A DNA stretch of 64,000 nt from Haladaptatus sp. QDMS2 (GTDB lineage: Archaea > Halobacteriota > Halobacteria > Halobacteriales > Halococcaceae). This document shows positions 42,568 to 51,585 of this stretch, one piece after another (position 1 is the first letter of the stretch; each line of letters begins with the position of its first letter). The notes beneath the pieces were generated by a model that was not told the DNA's origin, did not search any database, and saw only the letters and a program-made list of their open reading frames with translations. Location: positions 868,001-932,000 of the forward strand of contig NZ_CP119791.1 of assembly GCF_029338295.1 (NCBI RefSeq), given 5' to 3'. The translations under genes were made by a program, and so were the position numbers.

Positions 42568-44682
42568 TCAGGTCAGCGACGGTTCGACCTGTTCGAGCGC
42601 CCGGGCGAAGTGGGCCGCCGTAATCACGAGTTCGTCCGCGCGGGCGTTCGCCTCCGCTGGGCCGATGTCCGCCGCCAGGTCACGGATGGCGAACATCGCG
42701 GCCTGGCGGACGAGCGACCGCAAGTCGGCCCCTGAGTACCCGCGGGTGTCGGTTGCCAACTGCGCCTGGTCTACGTCGTCTGCGAGCGGTTTCCCCGCCA
42801 AGTGGACCGCGAGAATCGCCTTCCGGGCCGGTTCGTCGGGCGCTGGCACCTCGATGTGGGTTTCGAGGCGGCCCGCCCGCACCAGCGCGGGGTCAAGCAC
42901 CTCCCGGCGGTTCGTCGCGGCGAGCACCATCAGGTTCGGGTTGTCCACGACGCCGTCCATCTCGGTGAGCAATTGGGAGACGACGCGCTCTGTGACCTCG
43001 TGGCTGTCGTCGCGACGCGCCGCGATGGCGTCGATTTCGTCGAAGAAGACGATTGCGGGGGCGGCCTGTCGCGCCCGGTCGAACACCTTCCGGACGGCCT
43101 TCTCCGACTCGCCGACGTAGCGGTCGAGCAACTCTGGCCCCGCGACGTGGATGAAGTTCACTTCGCTCTCCCCGGCGAGAGCGCGCGCGAGGAGGGTCTT
43201 ACCCGTCCCAGGAGGCCCGTAGAGCAGCACACCGGAAGGCGGGTCCGTGTCTGCGGCGTCGAACAGCGCCCCGTATTCGAGCGGCCAGATGACCGCCTCT
43301 TCGAGGGTCTGTTTCGCCTCGTCGAGGCCGCCGACGGCGCTGAAGTTCACGCTCGGCGTCTCCGCGACGTACTCGCGCATGGCGGAGGGGTCGACCGCCG
43401 CCATCGCCGCGTCGAAATCCGCCCGGGTCACGGTGAGCGGTTTTCCTTCTTCCCGGCCGCGAAGCGCGTGCATCGCCGCCTCCGTGACGAGCGTCTTCAG
43501 GTCCGCGCCGACGAACCCGTGGGTTCGCTTCGCGATGCGTTCTACGTCCACGTCGTCGGCGAGGGGCATCCCGCGGGTGTGAACGTCGAGAATTTCTCGA
43601 CGCCCCTCGATTCCGGGGACGCCGATTTCGATTTCGCGGTCGAACCGGCCGCCGCGGCGGAGGGCGGGGTCGATGGCATCCACGCGGTTGGTCGCGCCGA
43701 TGACGACGACCTGTCCGCGTTCGTTCAGGCCGTCGAGCAGGGTCAGCAACTGGGCGACGACGCGTGTTTCCATGTCTGCGTCGTCGTCGCGGGTGCCGGC
43801 GATGGAGTCGATCTCGTCGATGAAGATGATGGCCGGCGCGTTCGCCGTCGCCGTCTCGAAGGCTTCACGCAGCTTTTCCTCTGACTCGCCTTTGTACTTC
43901 GAGACGATTTCGGGGCCGGAAATCACCGAGAAGTGGGCGTTCACCTCGTTGGCGACGGCTTTGGCGATGAGCGTCTTGCCCGTCCCGGGCGGCCCGTAGA
44001 GCAGGACGCCCTTCGGCGGGTCGATGCCCAACTGGGTGAACAGGTCGGGTTCCGAGAGCGGGAGTTCTATCATCTCCCGAACCTGCTCTAGCTCGTCGTC
44101 CAGGCCGCCGATGTCCTCGTAGTTCACCCCAGAGGGGCGAGTCGGCGCGGTGCTACTCACGGCCGGTTTCTGTGGGGAGTCAGGTTCGAGTAACGTGATA
44201 CGCGTCGTCTGGGTCACCCGGACGATGCCGTCTGGCCGGGTCCGCGATACCGTGAGCGGGCCGTTGCCGAGTCGCTGGACGTGAATCTGTTCGCCAGCGG
44301 TGAGCGGGCGGTCCATGAGTGCCTCGCGGATGGCCCGCGTCGCCTCATCGTCGTCCGCGAAGTCGCTTTCCGGCTTGACCTCGATGCTCGTCGCGTCTGC
44401 CACCTCGACCGGTCTGACGGTGACTTCGTCACCGATGTTGACCCCGGCGTTGGCGCGGGTGTCAGCGTCGATGCGGACGGCCTTCTTCGACAGTCCGGCC
44501 CCGGCGGGCCACACTTTCGCGACGGTCGCGGCCGCCCCCTCGATGATGACGGTGTCGCCGCTCAACACGCCGAGTTGTCTGCGGGCGGCCTCCGGCAGAC
44601 GTGCGACACCCCGCCCGGCATCGCGTTTCTCTGCACTCTGGACGGTGAGTGTAAGTCCCTCGTCTCTGACACCCGAACTCAT
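42568..44682 (-). CDS. cdc48: Cdc48-family AAA+ ATPase (p97/VCP-like)
   Basis: A 704-residue protein unfoldase or segregase. An N-terminal double-psi-barrel domain (VQSAEKRDAGRGVARL) precedes two AAA modules: D1 (VNYEDIGGLDDEL, GPPGTGKT, DEIDSI) and D2 (VNFSAVGGLDEA, GPPGTGKT, DEIDAI, arginine-finger region). Both active sites look complete. The protein is near the family's lower length limit, being slightly shorter than archaeal VATs. It likely cooperates with the proteasome. Divergent from the zinc protein at 44760. Confidence 0.94.
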   Translation of the reverse strand: MSSGVRDEGLTLTVQSAEKRDAGRGVARLPEAARRQLGVLSGDTVIIEGAAATVAKVWPAGAGLSKKAVRIDADTRANAGVNIGDEVTVRPVEVADATSIEVKPESDFADDDEATRAIREALMDRPLTAGEQIHVQRLGNGPLTVSRTRPDGIVRVTQTTRITLLEPDSPQKPAVSSTAPTRPSGVNYEDIGGLDDELEQVREMIELPLSEPDLFTQLGIDPPKGVLLYGPPGTGKTLIAKAVANEVNAHFSVISGPEIVSKYKGESEEKLREAFETATANAPAIIFIDEIDSIAGTRDDDADMETRVVAQLLTLLDGLNERGQVVVIGATNRVDAIDPALRRGGRFDREIEIGVPGIEGRREILDVHTRGMPLADDVDVERIAKRTHGFVGADLKTLVTEAAMHALRGREEGKPLTVTRADFDAAMAAVDPSAMREYVAETPSVNFSAVGGLDEAKQTLEEAVIWPLEYGALFDAADTDPPSGVLLYGPPGTGKTLLARALAGESEVNFIHVAGPELLDRYVGESEKAVRKVFDRARQAAPAIVFFDEIDAIAARRDDSHEVTERVVSQLLTEMDGVVDNPNLMVLAATNRREVLDPALVRAGRLETHIEVPAPDEPARKAILAVHLAGKPLADDVDQAQLATDTRGYSGADLRSLVRQAAMFAIRDLAADIGPAEANARADELVITAAHFARALEQVEPSLT

Positions 44683-44759
44683 AGCAGACCGTTGACGCCC
44701 CGCACTCTTTACGGTTCGCTCGGAGAAACGAATTTACCGCCCCACGCCAGTTGTTACCT

Positions 44760-44894
44760 ATGGTCTCTACGACTGAACGCGATGGCATGACCTGGTATCA
44801 GTGTGATAGCTGCGGGCTCATGTTCGACGTCGAAGAAGACGCGCGTCAGCACGAGAAAAACTGCGAGGGTGAGGACGCAGATTACATCATGTAG
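44760..44894 (+). CDS. 44-residue zinc-finger protein
   Basis: ATG 44760 opens a 44-codon frame with a single CDSCG knuckle (C15 and C18) and a matching HEKNC (H31, C35), a C2HC or C2H-C finger, and aromatic/acidic ends (DYIM). The frame is conserved in style with other haloarchaeal zinc micro-proteins and has a TTTACC box (44731-44736) about 27 bases upstream. Stop (44894) abuts the convergent DUF5796 gene (44895). Function unknown. Confidence 0.82.
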   Translation: MVSTTERDGMTWYQCDSCGLMFDVEEDARQHEKNCEGEDADYIM

Positions 44895-45335
44895 CTACGC
44901 GTCGGCGGGTGGAGAGACGATTTCGAACGAGCGTTCGCCCATATCGTCCTCTTCGAAGACGAACACACGGCCACGGACCGTCTCCGGGTCCGCCTCGACT
45001 TCGACGCGATAGCCACCCGCATCGCGAATCGTCACGCCGGGGAAGATAGACGTTTCCTCGTTTTCGTCGAGCAGGACGCGGCCGACGCCCGTCGATTCGA
45101 GAATTTCGTCCGCCGTGTTGCGGTCGTTGACGTAGACGATGACGCCCTCCGTCTCGGTGGGGTCGGTGACGAGAATGTGGACGTCTTTCGCGGGAGCGGT
45201 CTTGACCGTCCCTTCGACCTTCGCGGGAACCCCGTTGTAGAACACCTCTCTGCCGTCCGTGTAGTGGACCACGACGCCGCCCTCGGTGAGTTCGATGCCG
45301 AGCGTCTCGGGCGAGATGTCGTTTCGCAGGCTCAT
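44895..45335 (-). CDS. DUF5796-type haloarchaeal protein
   Basis: The 146-residue protein opens MSLRNDISPETLGIELTEGG and is rich in beta strands (GGVVVHYTDGREVFYNG; VHILVTDPTETEGVIVYVND, in part). It has no signal, metal or catalytic motif. I recall it as DUF5796, found in haloarchaea; function unknown. ATG 45335 is used because the frame upstream is antisense to the shikimate kinase gene. Confidence 0.8.
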   Translation of the reverse strand: MSLRNDISPETLGIELTEGGVVVHYTDGREVFYNGVPAKVEGTVKTAPAKDVHILVTDPTETEGVIVYVNDRNTADEILESTGVGRVLLDENEETSIFPGVTIRDAGGYRVEVEADPETVRGRVFVFEEDDMGERSFEIVSPPADA

Positions 45336-45440
45336 ACCCAGTGTTCGCCCGTCGCCGGGAAAAACCCGGCGTTGTCCGTCGGCTAAATCCGCACCAACCG
45401 CCACGTGTAAGTAGGCCCGTCGGGGAGGAGAACCTGTACC

Positions 45441-46286
45441 ATGGAGGGCACGGCACAGGCACCCGCCGCAGGAACCATCCTCAACGCGCTCGCCACCGGC
45501 ACGGGCGCGGCGTTCGCCATCGACCGCTACACCACCGCGCACGTTACGCTGAGCGACGACCCCGGCGTGACCGGCGAGATCGCGAACGCGCCGGACGCGG
45601 ACACTCGCCTCGTCGAACGTTGCGTCGAACTCGTCACCGAACGCTTCGGCGACGGGCAGGGCGGGCATGTCCGCACCGAAAGCGATGTGCCGATGGCCTC
45701 CGGCCTGAAGAGTTCGAGCGCCGCGGCCAACGCCACGGTGCTCGCAACCCTCTCCGCCCTCGACGCAGAACTCGACCGTGAGGACGCCGCACGTATCGGC
45801 GTCACCGCCGCCCGCGAGACCGGCGTCGCCGTCACCGGCGCGTTCGACGACGCGAGCGCGAGCATGCTCGGCGGCGCGACGGTCACGGACAACACGGCTG
45901 ACGAACTCCTCCACCGCGAGGAAGTCGACTGGGACGTGCTGGTCTGGACGCCCGACGAGCAATCGTTCAGCGCGGACGCGGATGTGGCTCGCTGCAAGCA
46001 AGTCGCCCCGATGGCCGACCTCGTCGCCGACCTCGCGCTCGCTGGGGATTACGAACGGGCGATGACGGTAAACGGCCTCGCCTTCTGTGCGGCCCTCGAC
46101 TTTCCCACCGACCCGCTCGTCGAGGCGATGCCCCTCTCGAAGGGCGTCTCACTCTCGGGAACGGGGCCGAGTTTTACGGCGGTCGGCGACCGAGACGCAC
46201 TGGAACAACTCGAAGACATCTGGAGCACTAACGACGGACACACATGGCTAACGACGACACAGAATCACGGCGCGCGACTGAAGTGA
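45441..46286 (+). CDS. aroK: Shikimate kinase, archaeal GHMP type
   Basis: Phosphorylates shikimate. Archaea use a GHMP-superfamily enzyme unrelated to bacterial AroK. The 281-residue protein has GHMP motif 1 (ILNALATGTGAAFAID), motif 2 (MASGLKSSSAAANA, in place of the Pro-x3-GLGSSAA core) and motif 3 (SLSGTGPSF). It overlaps the chorismate mutase gene by 43 bases, so both steps of the aromatic pathway are co-translated. Confidence 0.94.
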   Translation: MEGTAQAPAAGTILNALATGTGAAFAIDRYTTAHVTLSDDPGVTGEIANAPDADTRLVERCVELVTERFGDGQGGHVRTESDVPMASGLKSSSAAANATVLATLSALDAELDREDAARIGVTAARETGVAVTGAFDDASASMLGGATVTDNTADELLHREEVDWDVLVWTPDEQSFSADADVARCKQVAPMADLVADLALAGDYERAMTVNGLAFCAALDFPTDPLVEAMPLSKGVSLSGTGPSFTAVGDRDALEQLEDIWSTNDGHTWLTTTQNHGARLK

Positions 46287-46549
46287 CGCTCGACGAACAC
46301 CGCGAGGAGATACAGGAAATCGACCGCGAACTGGTCGAACTCATCGCCCGGCGGACCTACGTCGCGGACACGATTGCGCAGGTCAAGGAGGAACTCGACC
46401 TGCCGACGACCGACGAGGAACAGGAGGACAAGGTGATGGAACGCGCCGGGAAGAACGCAGAGCGATTCGAGGTGGACGCGAACCTCGTGAAGGCCATCTT
46501 CCGGTTGCTCATCGAGTTGAACAAGGTCCACCAGCGCGAGAATCGGTAG
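46244..46549 (+). CDS. Chorismate mutase, AroQ type
   Basis: Converts chorismate to prephenate. The 101-residue all-helical protein has the AroQ order: an early Arg/Asp helix (LDEHREEIQEIDRELVELI, in part), the RRTYVADTIAQVKEE active-site helix with its conserved Arg and Lys, and the final helix (VKAIFRLLIELNKVHQ). Tight overlap with the shikimate kinase gene means coupled expression. The first 15 residues are acidic and may be a tail. Confidence 0.92.
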   Translation: MANDDTESRRATEVTLDEHREEIQEIDRELVELIARRTYVADTIAQVKEELDLPTTDEEQEDKVMERAGKNAERFEVDANLVKAIFRLLIELNKVHQRENR

Positions 46550-46600
46550 CCGAAACGGCGTCGCCAGTGTCATTTTGCCGTAGTACGAGAAAAAAGAAGC

Positions 46601-47102
46601 ATGGGTGTAACAGTCCTGGCGGCGGAACGACGACACGTCGATGGTATCTGCCGCGTCTGCGCCGACGGCTGGCGTGCGACGTACACTGGTATCCTTCCCG
46701 AGAGGGAAATCGAGGCGACTATCGAGGAGTTCTACACTCCCGAGCGCGTCGCACGAGAGGTCCGCTCGCCAGAGGACTGGGACGGATGGCTCGTCGCACT
46801 CGAAGATGGGGGCGGTCGTCGGCGCGGGTGGCGGTGGTCTCACTGCCCCGACCGTCGGTGAAGTGTTCGTATTGTACGTTGACCCGGCGAAGAAGCGGCA
46901 GGGAATCGGTTCTCGATTGCTGGAAACGATGACGAGACAGCAACGCGAACGAGGTGCGACTGAGCAATGGGTGTCTACGGTCCCCGACAACGAGATTGGG
47001 ATTTCGTTCTATCAGAAACACGGCTTCGAGGTCGTGGGTGCGCGAAATTCCTACGGCGAGGCGAGTGACCGCACGTCGCTTCGACTCAAACGACCTCTCT
47101 GA
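46601..47102 (+). pseudogene. GNAT-family N-acetyltransferase, frame broken once
   Basis: The first frame (46601-46861) encodes the N-terminal half (CRVCADGWRATYTGIL, VREVRSPEDWDGWLVALEDG), the second (to 47102) the acetyl-CoA half: VFVLYVDPAKKRQGIGSRLL, the RxxGxG/A loop, then ISFYQKHGFEVVG. They join if one G is removed from the GGGGG run at about 46808-46812. The result is a normal acetyltransferase of about 166 residues. Either an error in a homopolymer or a recent inactivation. Confidence 0.8.
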
Positions 47103-47244
47103 ACGACGTTGTGGTTTGAGATGACGACGTGAATACCATCTGCAATGCCAGTGGGAGCGCGAACACGGTACCTCGGCGCGAGACGCGGGAACGCGCATTT
47201 GCTCGCACGGAACGTTATCATCACTCCACGCGAAGGCTTCGACG

Positions 47245-47583
47245 ATGCCCGACTGGTCCCACGTAGAGCGTGACCTGGCTGCCGTCGACTACGAGGACTT
47301 TGAATTCGATTCCGGCAAAACCGCTGTTCCTGGGCTTTCAGGGGAGTGGTTGGTTGGTAAAATCGACCGGCAGGGGCCTCTCAAGCGAGAGAACTTGTCA
47401 CTCCGATTGCGACTCTGGGATGCCCTTCCCGGCGTCGCATCGATTCCAACCGAACCCGAATACGCGCCAGCAAACATCCGCGAGATTGCAGCGCGACACG
47501 AGCTTGATGTCGTTCTGATTAGCGCCGGGCGCGATTGGGTGCGGGTGGCGCTCGTCGCGCCGGAGTCAGCTTCGACTTCGTAG
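47245..47583 (+). CDS. Short protein of unknown function
   Basis: The 112-residue protein is acidic, opens MPDWSHVERDLAAVDYED and has an Arg/Leu-rich middle (LSLRLRLWDALPGV) and a C-terminal beta-strand (LDVVLISAGRDWVRVALVA). I do not recognise the family. A TATA-like GTTATCA (47213-47219) lies about 28 bases before ATG 47245. It has the codon bias of a real gene; the neighbour on the other strand ends 12 bases after its stop. Confidence 0.65.
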   Translation: MPDWSHVERDLAAVDYEDFEFDSGKTAVPGLSGEWLVGKIDRQGPLKRENLSLRLRLWDALPGVASIPTEPEYAPANIREIAARHELDVVLISAGRDWVRVALVAPESASTS

Positions 47584-47595
47584 CGAACCACCCAG

Positions 47596-47967
47596 TCATA
47601 CTTCGATCCACGACGAGACGGTCGCGGTCGCGTTCTTAGTCCCGGCCGGGCACACGACGTAGCCAAGCCGCCTGTCGTCGGCGGGGACGTTCTCGAAGGT
47701 GAGTTCCGGCGGCGGGGTGTCACACTCGACGGCGACCGTCACCGACGAGAGGCCGACGTTCTGCTGATTTTCGAGTATTACGGCCACCCGGAGGTCGCCG
47801 TTCGGGAGGGGCGTCACGTTGCCTACCGCGGCGGTCGGTGCGGCGAACGTCGGCGTCGCCACTCCCTGCCAGACGACGAAGACGAACAGCGCGATGGTGA
47901 ACGCCGTACTCACCACGATGAGCACCCGTTCGGGCAGGGAATCGAGGTCGCCCTCACGCTCGCTCAT
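47596..47967 (-). CDS. TIGR02588-like single-span protein
   Basis: The 123-residue protein has one transmembrane helix near the N-terminus (LIVVSTAFTIALFVFVVW) and an extracytoplasmic beta-rich domain (DLRVAVILENQQNVGLSSVT, in part; two Cys, C80 and C109, could pair). Its start overlaps the stop of the next protein gene by 4 bases, so the two form a pair. I recall this as the TIGR02588 family, always found with the TIGR02587 membrane protein; function unknown. Confidence 0.8.
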   Translation of the reverse strand: MSEREGDLDSLPERVLIVVSTAFTIALFVFVVWQGVATPTFAAPTAAVGNVTPLPNGDLRVAVILENQQNVGLSSVTVAVECDTPPPELTFENVPADDRRLGYVVCPAGTKNATATVSSWIEV

Positions 47968-48785
47968 CCGAGTACCACCCGCGCCCCGCTCGCGCCAATC
48001 GTCGCCGGGAAGCCGAGTACGATGGCCAACTGAACCCAGACCGCGAGCGGGGCCGCCCTGAACTGTCCGAAGGCAGCGAGTAGCGCGACGGCGACGACGA
48101 CACCGACTGTGTAGGAGACGAACGCGTGACCCACCTGGTCTGCGAGCGTCTTTTCGAACGACCGGGTGCGCTGGCCGCGGAATTCGAGTTCGTAGAGAAC
48201 GAGGTAGGCGACGACGAGGCTCAGGACGAGGACGAGTGCCAGTCGCGTCCAGTTCGCGTGGGCGGCCATGAGCGCCATTTCGTCGGTCGGCGCGAGGGTC
48301 AGCCCAACGAACAGTGCGCCGACGGCGAACACGCCGAGGTGTCGGTAGAACGGGCGGTCGGGGGATGGCTCGGTTTCTGCTTCGTACAGCAACTCGTCTG
48401 CGAGTGCCGCGCCGAAGCCGAGGGGGACGACGAAAAAGAGCCCGAGCCGGGCGATGAGAACCGGCGGGTCGCTCAGTTCGATGATGCCGAACAACAACAG
48501 GACCGCGTAGGCAGTGAGAAAGCTCTGGAGCAACAGTTCGGTGAAGTCGGTCACGACGGTGGCGACGGTCAGCGGGGTCTCGTCTCCCTTCCGCGACCCG
48601 ATGGACTCCCGGATGGCGATGACGACGGCGAGCCCGACGACGGCGTACACGAGCAACCACGCGGTCGGGAGGTGCGACCCCTGGACCCACATCTCCGTCG
48701 TGAACAGCAACTCCACGCTGACGATGAGGGCACCAACGACGCCGCGAATCTGTCTTCTGAGAACTGTGCCGACACCCTGTGCCAT
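47964..48785 (-). CDS. TIGR02587-like multi-span membrane protein
   Basis: The 273-residue protein has about seven hydrophobic segments, with characteristic GALIVSVELLFTTEMW near the N-terminus and LTVATVVTDFTELLLQS in the middle. A TATA element, CTTTATC on the minus strand (48811-48817), is about 28 bases before the ATG. It is translated before the TIGR02588-like protein. Both are known mainly from bacteria (proteobacteria, cyanobacteria) and may have been transferred here; that is from memory. Function unknown. Confidence 0.82.
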   Translation of the reverse strand: MAQGVGTVLRRQIRGVVGALIVSVELLFTTEMWVQGSHLPTAWLLVYAVVGLAVVIAIRESIGSRKGDETPLTVATVVTDFTELLLQSFLTAYAVLLLFGIIELSDPPVLIARLGLFFVVPLGFGAALADELLYEAETEPSPDRPFYRHLGVFAVGALFVGLTLAPTDEMALMAAHANWTRLALVLVLSLVVAYLVLYELEFRGQRTRSFEKTLADQVGHAFVSYTVGVVVAVALLAAFGQFRAAPLAVWVQLAIVLGFPATIGASGARVVLG

Positions 48786-48850
48786 GGGATATCAATCGAT
48801 GGGTTGACAGATAAAGTGGCAGGAGAGACCACCCGTCGCTTTCGAGTCGT

Positions 48851-49531
48851 TCAGTACTCCCAGACGCGGTCGACCCACTCGCCGAGTTCTGGATGTTCCT
48901 CACGAAGGCCTTCTGCGCTGCGGTTCCCGTTCACGTTGACGACGTACACCTTGCCTCGCGGCCCTCCGTACACGTCCATGAAGTCGTAGACGACGCCGAT
49001 AACGTCTACGTCGTCGGGAATGTCGCCGCTCTCTTTTAAGAACTCGACCTGCCAATCGACGTTGTACTCGACGAGCCGATTGATGGCTCCGTTTCGGTCT
49101 ACGTCGTCCGGGAGCAGGTCCAGGGCCGGTTCGAGGTGCGGTTTCAGGAGGTCGATACAGTGTTCGATTCCCGGCGGCTCAGAGAGGCCGTCGGTGAGTT
49201 CGTCGTAGGTGGCTGTAACTGCTCCACAGCCAGAGTGACCAATGACGACGATTGTCTTCGTCCCGGTGTGTTCGACGGGGTAGAGCACGTCGCCGGAGAC
49301 TTCCTCGCCCACGGCGGTTTGCTGAACCACTCGGTTGCCGATGTTCCCGACGGTGAAGATTTGGCCTGGCTCGTCGTTCCCCCAGATGTGGTCTTGCAGG
49401 ACGCGGGAGTCCGAACAGCAGACGGTGACGACGCCCGGGTGTTGGCTGTCCTGAACGTCGTCGAACCGGGATTTGAAGGTCTCTACGTGCTTTTCGTTGC
49501 TCTCCAGTAGTTCCACGACCGTCTCGCACAT
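48851..49531 (-). CDS. Beta-carbonic anhydrase
   Basis: Interconverts CO2 and bicarbonate using Zn. The 226-residue protein has the zinc and active-site groups CCSDSR (Cys39, Asp41, Arg43) and GHSGCG (His99, Cys102), all intact. ATG 49531 (MCETVVELL) is chosen; the frame upstream to 49603 is not supported. The tail includes HPELGEWVDRVWEY. Standard short beta-type enzyme. Confidence 0.94.
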   Translation of the reverse strand: MCETVVELLESNEKHVETFKSRFDDVQDSQHPGVVTVCCSDSRVLQDHIWGNDEPGQIFTVGNIGNRVVQQTAVGEEVSGDVLYPVEHTGTKTIVVIGHSGCGAVTATYDELTDGLSEPPGIEHCIDLLKPHLEPALDLLPDDVDRNGAINRLVEYNVDWQVEFLKESGDIPDDVDVIGVVYDFMDVYGGPRGKVYVVNVNGNRSAEGLREEHPELGEWVDRVWEY

Positions 49532-49632
49532 ATGTGACCAGATTCGCGACTGGGTAGTTAGGTTTCGTGGTTCAGGTTCGATTCGCCTCAGCGGTCCCAT
49601 CACGCTGCGCTCTCGTCACCGGAACAATCCGA

Positions 49633-50688
49633 TTACGGCCGCAATCTCAAATCCTCGTCTTCGAGCGTAAAGCCGGTCGATTCGAGCGAGTGCTTCGAGA
49701 CGGTGACGATGCGGAGCATGTAGGAACTGAGCAGGACGTACGGCGACAGCGCGACGACGAAGGCGATGGCGATGTAGAGAAAACGACGCTCGATGCTGAG
49801 GACGGTAAATCGCGGGAATAGGCCCGCATCGATGGCGAGGAGCACGTAGGCAGTGAAGACGATGACTGGTAGCGCGAGGATGAGGAGGTCGTTCGACAGG
49901 TTTCGCAGTTCGCGCTTGAAATAGAGCGTCGTGAAGTATTCGCGCCCGGAGGCGAACAGCACGAGCACCTCAGAGAGGTTGTTGAGCGATTTGAGCTTTC
50001 GCTCGGGGAGGGCGCTGCTCAACTCGGCCTGGAGGCGTCGCGCGGCGTTGATGTGGCTCGCGTAGTCGTAATCGAGTCCCGCGAGCAGGACGGTGGACAG
50101 GCGTCGATTGTCAGCCCGGAGGCGATTTTCGATTTTCGAGAGCTCTGCCTCCACGTTTTCGACGAGCGAGAGCAACGAGTCGCGCTGGTCTGCGTCCGAA
50201 ACGTCGGTCGCGCCGCGTTTGAGTTGGTCGGTTTCGCGCCGAAGCGCCCGCAGGATGAATGCGAAAAACGGGCCGATACCGGCCGGACTGACCCCCAGTT
50301 GGGCGATTTCTTCGAGTTCCATCTGAAACTCGATTGAATCGACGATTTGGGCCTGCTTGACCTGGAGTGTGCCGAACTCCTGTGAGAGCGCGGCCGTGTT
50401 GATGGAGAGCACCACCGAGACGAACAGAATCACGCCGCCGAGCAGCGTGTTGAACAGCGCCTGGACGGCTCTGGTTTCTGTGACCAGTCGCTCCATTTCA
50501 AATTCAAAAATCGTTCCGATGACGAGGAGCAAGAGGAGAATCATCGCGGAGATGAAAAACGCAATCCACCGCCGATTTCCATACAGCAACACCCACTGTC
50601 GGAACGTCGGGTCTACCGCGTTCGACGACGATGTCTGGGACGTGGCTGGCGCAGACTGCGTGGAGAACAACTGTCGAAACGGGCGCAT
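49633..50688 (-). CDS. Membrane protein with cytoplasmic helical domain, unknown function
   Basis: The 351-residue protein has two N-terminal spans (residues about 42-60 and 78-98), a long central helical domain (about 110-265, with LEEIAQLGVSPAG and NVEAELSKIENRL as coiled-coil-like stretches) and two C-terminal spans (about 270-290, 310-330). I do not recognise a family. The topology is that of some bestrophin-like or sensor membrane proteins, but no signature residues are seen. Ends just after the carbonic anhydrase promoter. Confidence 0.7.
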   Translation of the reverse strand: MRPFRQLFSTQSAPATSQTSSSNAVDPTFRQWVLLYGNRRWIAFFISAMILLLLLVIGTIFEFEMERLVTETRAVQALFNTLLGGVILFVSVVLSINTAALSQEFGTLQVKQAQIVDSIEFQMELEEIAQLGVSPAGIGPFFAFILRALRRETDQLKRGATDVSDADQRDSLLSLVENVEAELSKIENRLRADNRRLSTVLLAGLDYDYASHINAARRLQAELSSALPERKLKSLNNLSEVLVLFASGREYFTTLYFKRELRNLSNDLLILALPVIVFTAYVLLAIDAGLFPRFTVLSIERRFLYIAIAFVVALSPYVLLSSYMLRIVTVSKHSLESTGFTLEDEDLRLRP

Positions 50689-50752
50689 CGGGGTCTCCGT
50701 ACTGTTGGAGAGCTAACAGCATAACCCTTCGCGGAGGCGACGTGCTGTCCGA

Positions 50753-51559
50753 CTACCGATTCGTCTCGAACCACTCAACGGCGAAGTCAACGAGCGCCGG
50801 CTGGTCGACGAGTTTTACTGTCGCTGCGCCGACCGTGCCTTCTGTGATTCCGTGTTCGCGCTCGAATGCTGCGCCGACCTCCTCGAAGTCGTCGGTGTCG
50901 GTTTCGATGTCCTCGAATTCGACGAACACGCGCTCGCCGTCGCGTTCCACAGGGACGCGCTCGGTGAGCACCTCCTGGTCAAGGTCGGCGCGGTACTCGG
51001 CGAGGTGTATCGACGTGTTGTTCGCGTGACCGACGCCGAGCAGCAGTACCTTCGCGTCCCTGTCGTAGAGTTTGGCGAGCGGCGACCCTTCGCCGAGGCC
51101 GTAGGCGAGTTCGTGGTCCGCGACGAGGTCCGCAGCGCCAGTACCCCACGCAGCGAATGAAGTTATCGGGTGCTGGCTTCGGACGACCCCCGCGTAGTTC
51201 CGGAAGCACTCCCCTATCGCGCCCATGCCCCGAGTCGGGGTACTCTCCGGTCTGTAGGCCGGTCGCAGGTCTTTGATAACCTCGACCCAGTCGTCGGGAA
51301 CCGGCGGTTGCGACCAGAACTCGGGATTCGAGTATTGGGAGGTGAAACTCGGCATCACGAGCGTTCCCGTCTCCGTGAGAACGTCCATCAGGGCGTCGAC
51401 GACGGCGGGGGCGTCACCACAGACCCAGCCGAGCGAGCTTAGCGACGAGTGGACGATGACGGTGTCGCCGGCGGAGAGACCGAGGTCGCGAAAATCGGCA
51501 GCGAGAGACGAGACGGTGGCAGGAGCATCCACCTGCTCGATTGCATCCTGTTCGGTCAT
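50753..51559 (-). CDS. AAC(3)-family N-acetyltransferase
   Basis: The 268-residue protein is a member of the aminoglycoside 3-N-acetyltransferase fold: VHSSLSSLGWVCGDA near 37, and SQHPITSFAAWG with the conserved His130. Family members without antibiotic substrates act on other amino sugars, so resistance is not implied. It is adjacent to a cupin gene (26 bases, same strand). Confidence 0.88.
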   Translation of the reverse strand: MTEQDAIEQVDAPATVSSLAADFRDLGLSAGDTVIVHSSLSSLGWVCGDAPAVVDALMDVLTETGTLVMPSFTSQYSNPEFWSQPPVPDDWVEVIKDLRPAYRPESTPTRGMGAIGECFRNYAGVVRSQHPITSFAAWGTGAADLVADHELAYGLGEGSPLAKLYDRDAKVLLLGVGHANNTSIHLAEYRADLDQEVLTERVPVERDGERVFVEFEDIETDTDDFEEVGAAFEREHGITEGTVGAATVKLVDQPALVDFAVEWFETNR

Positions 51560-51585
51560 GTTCGTCGCATCACGACAGGCTGGTA

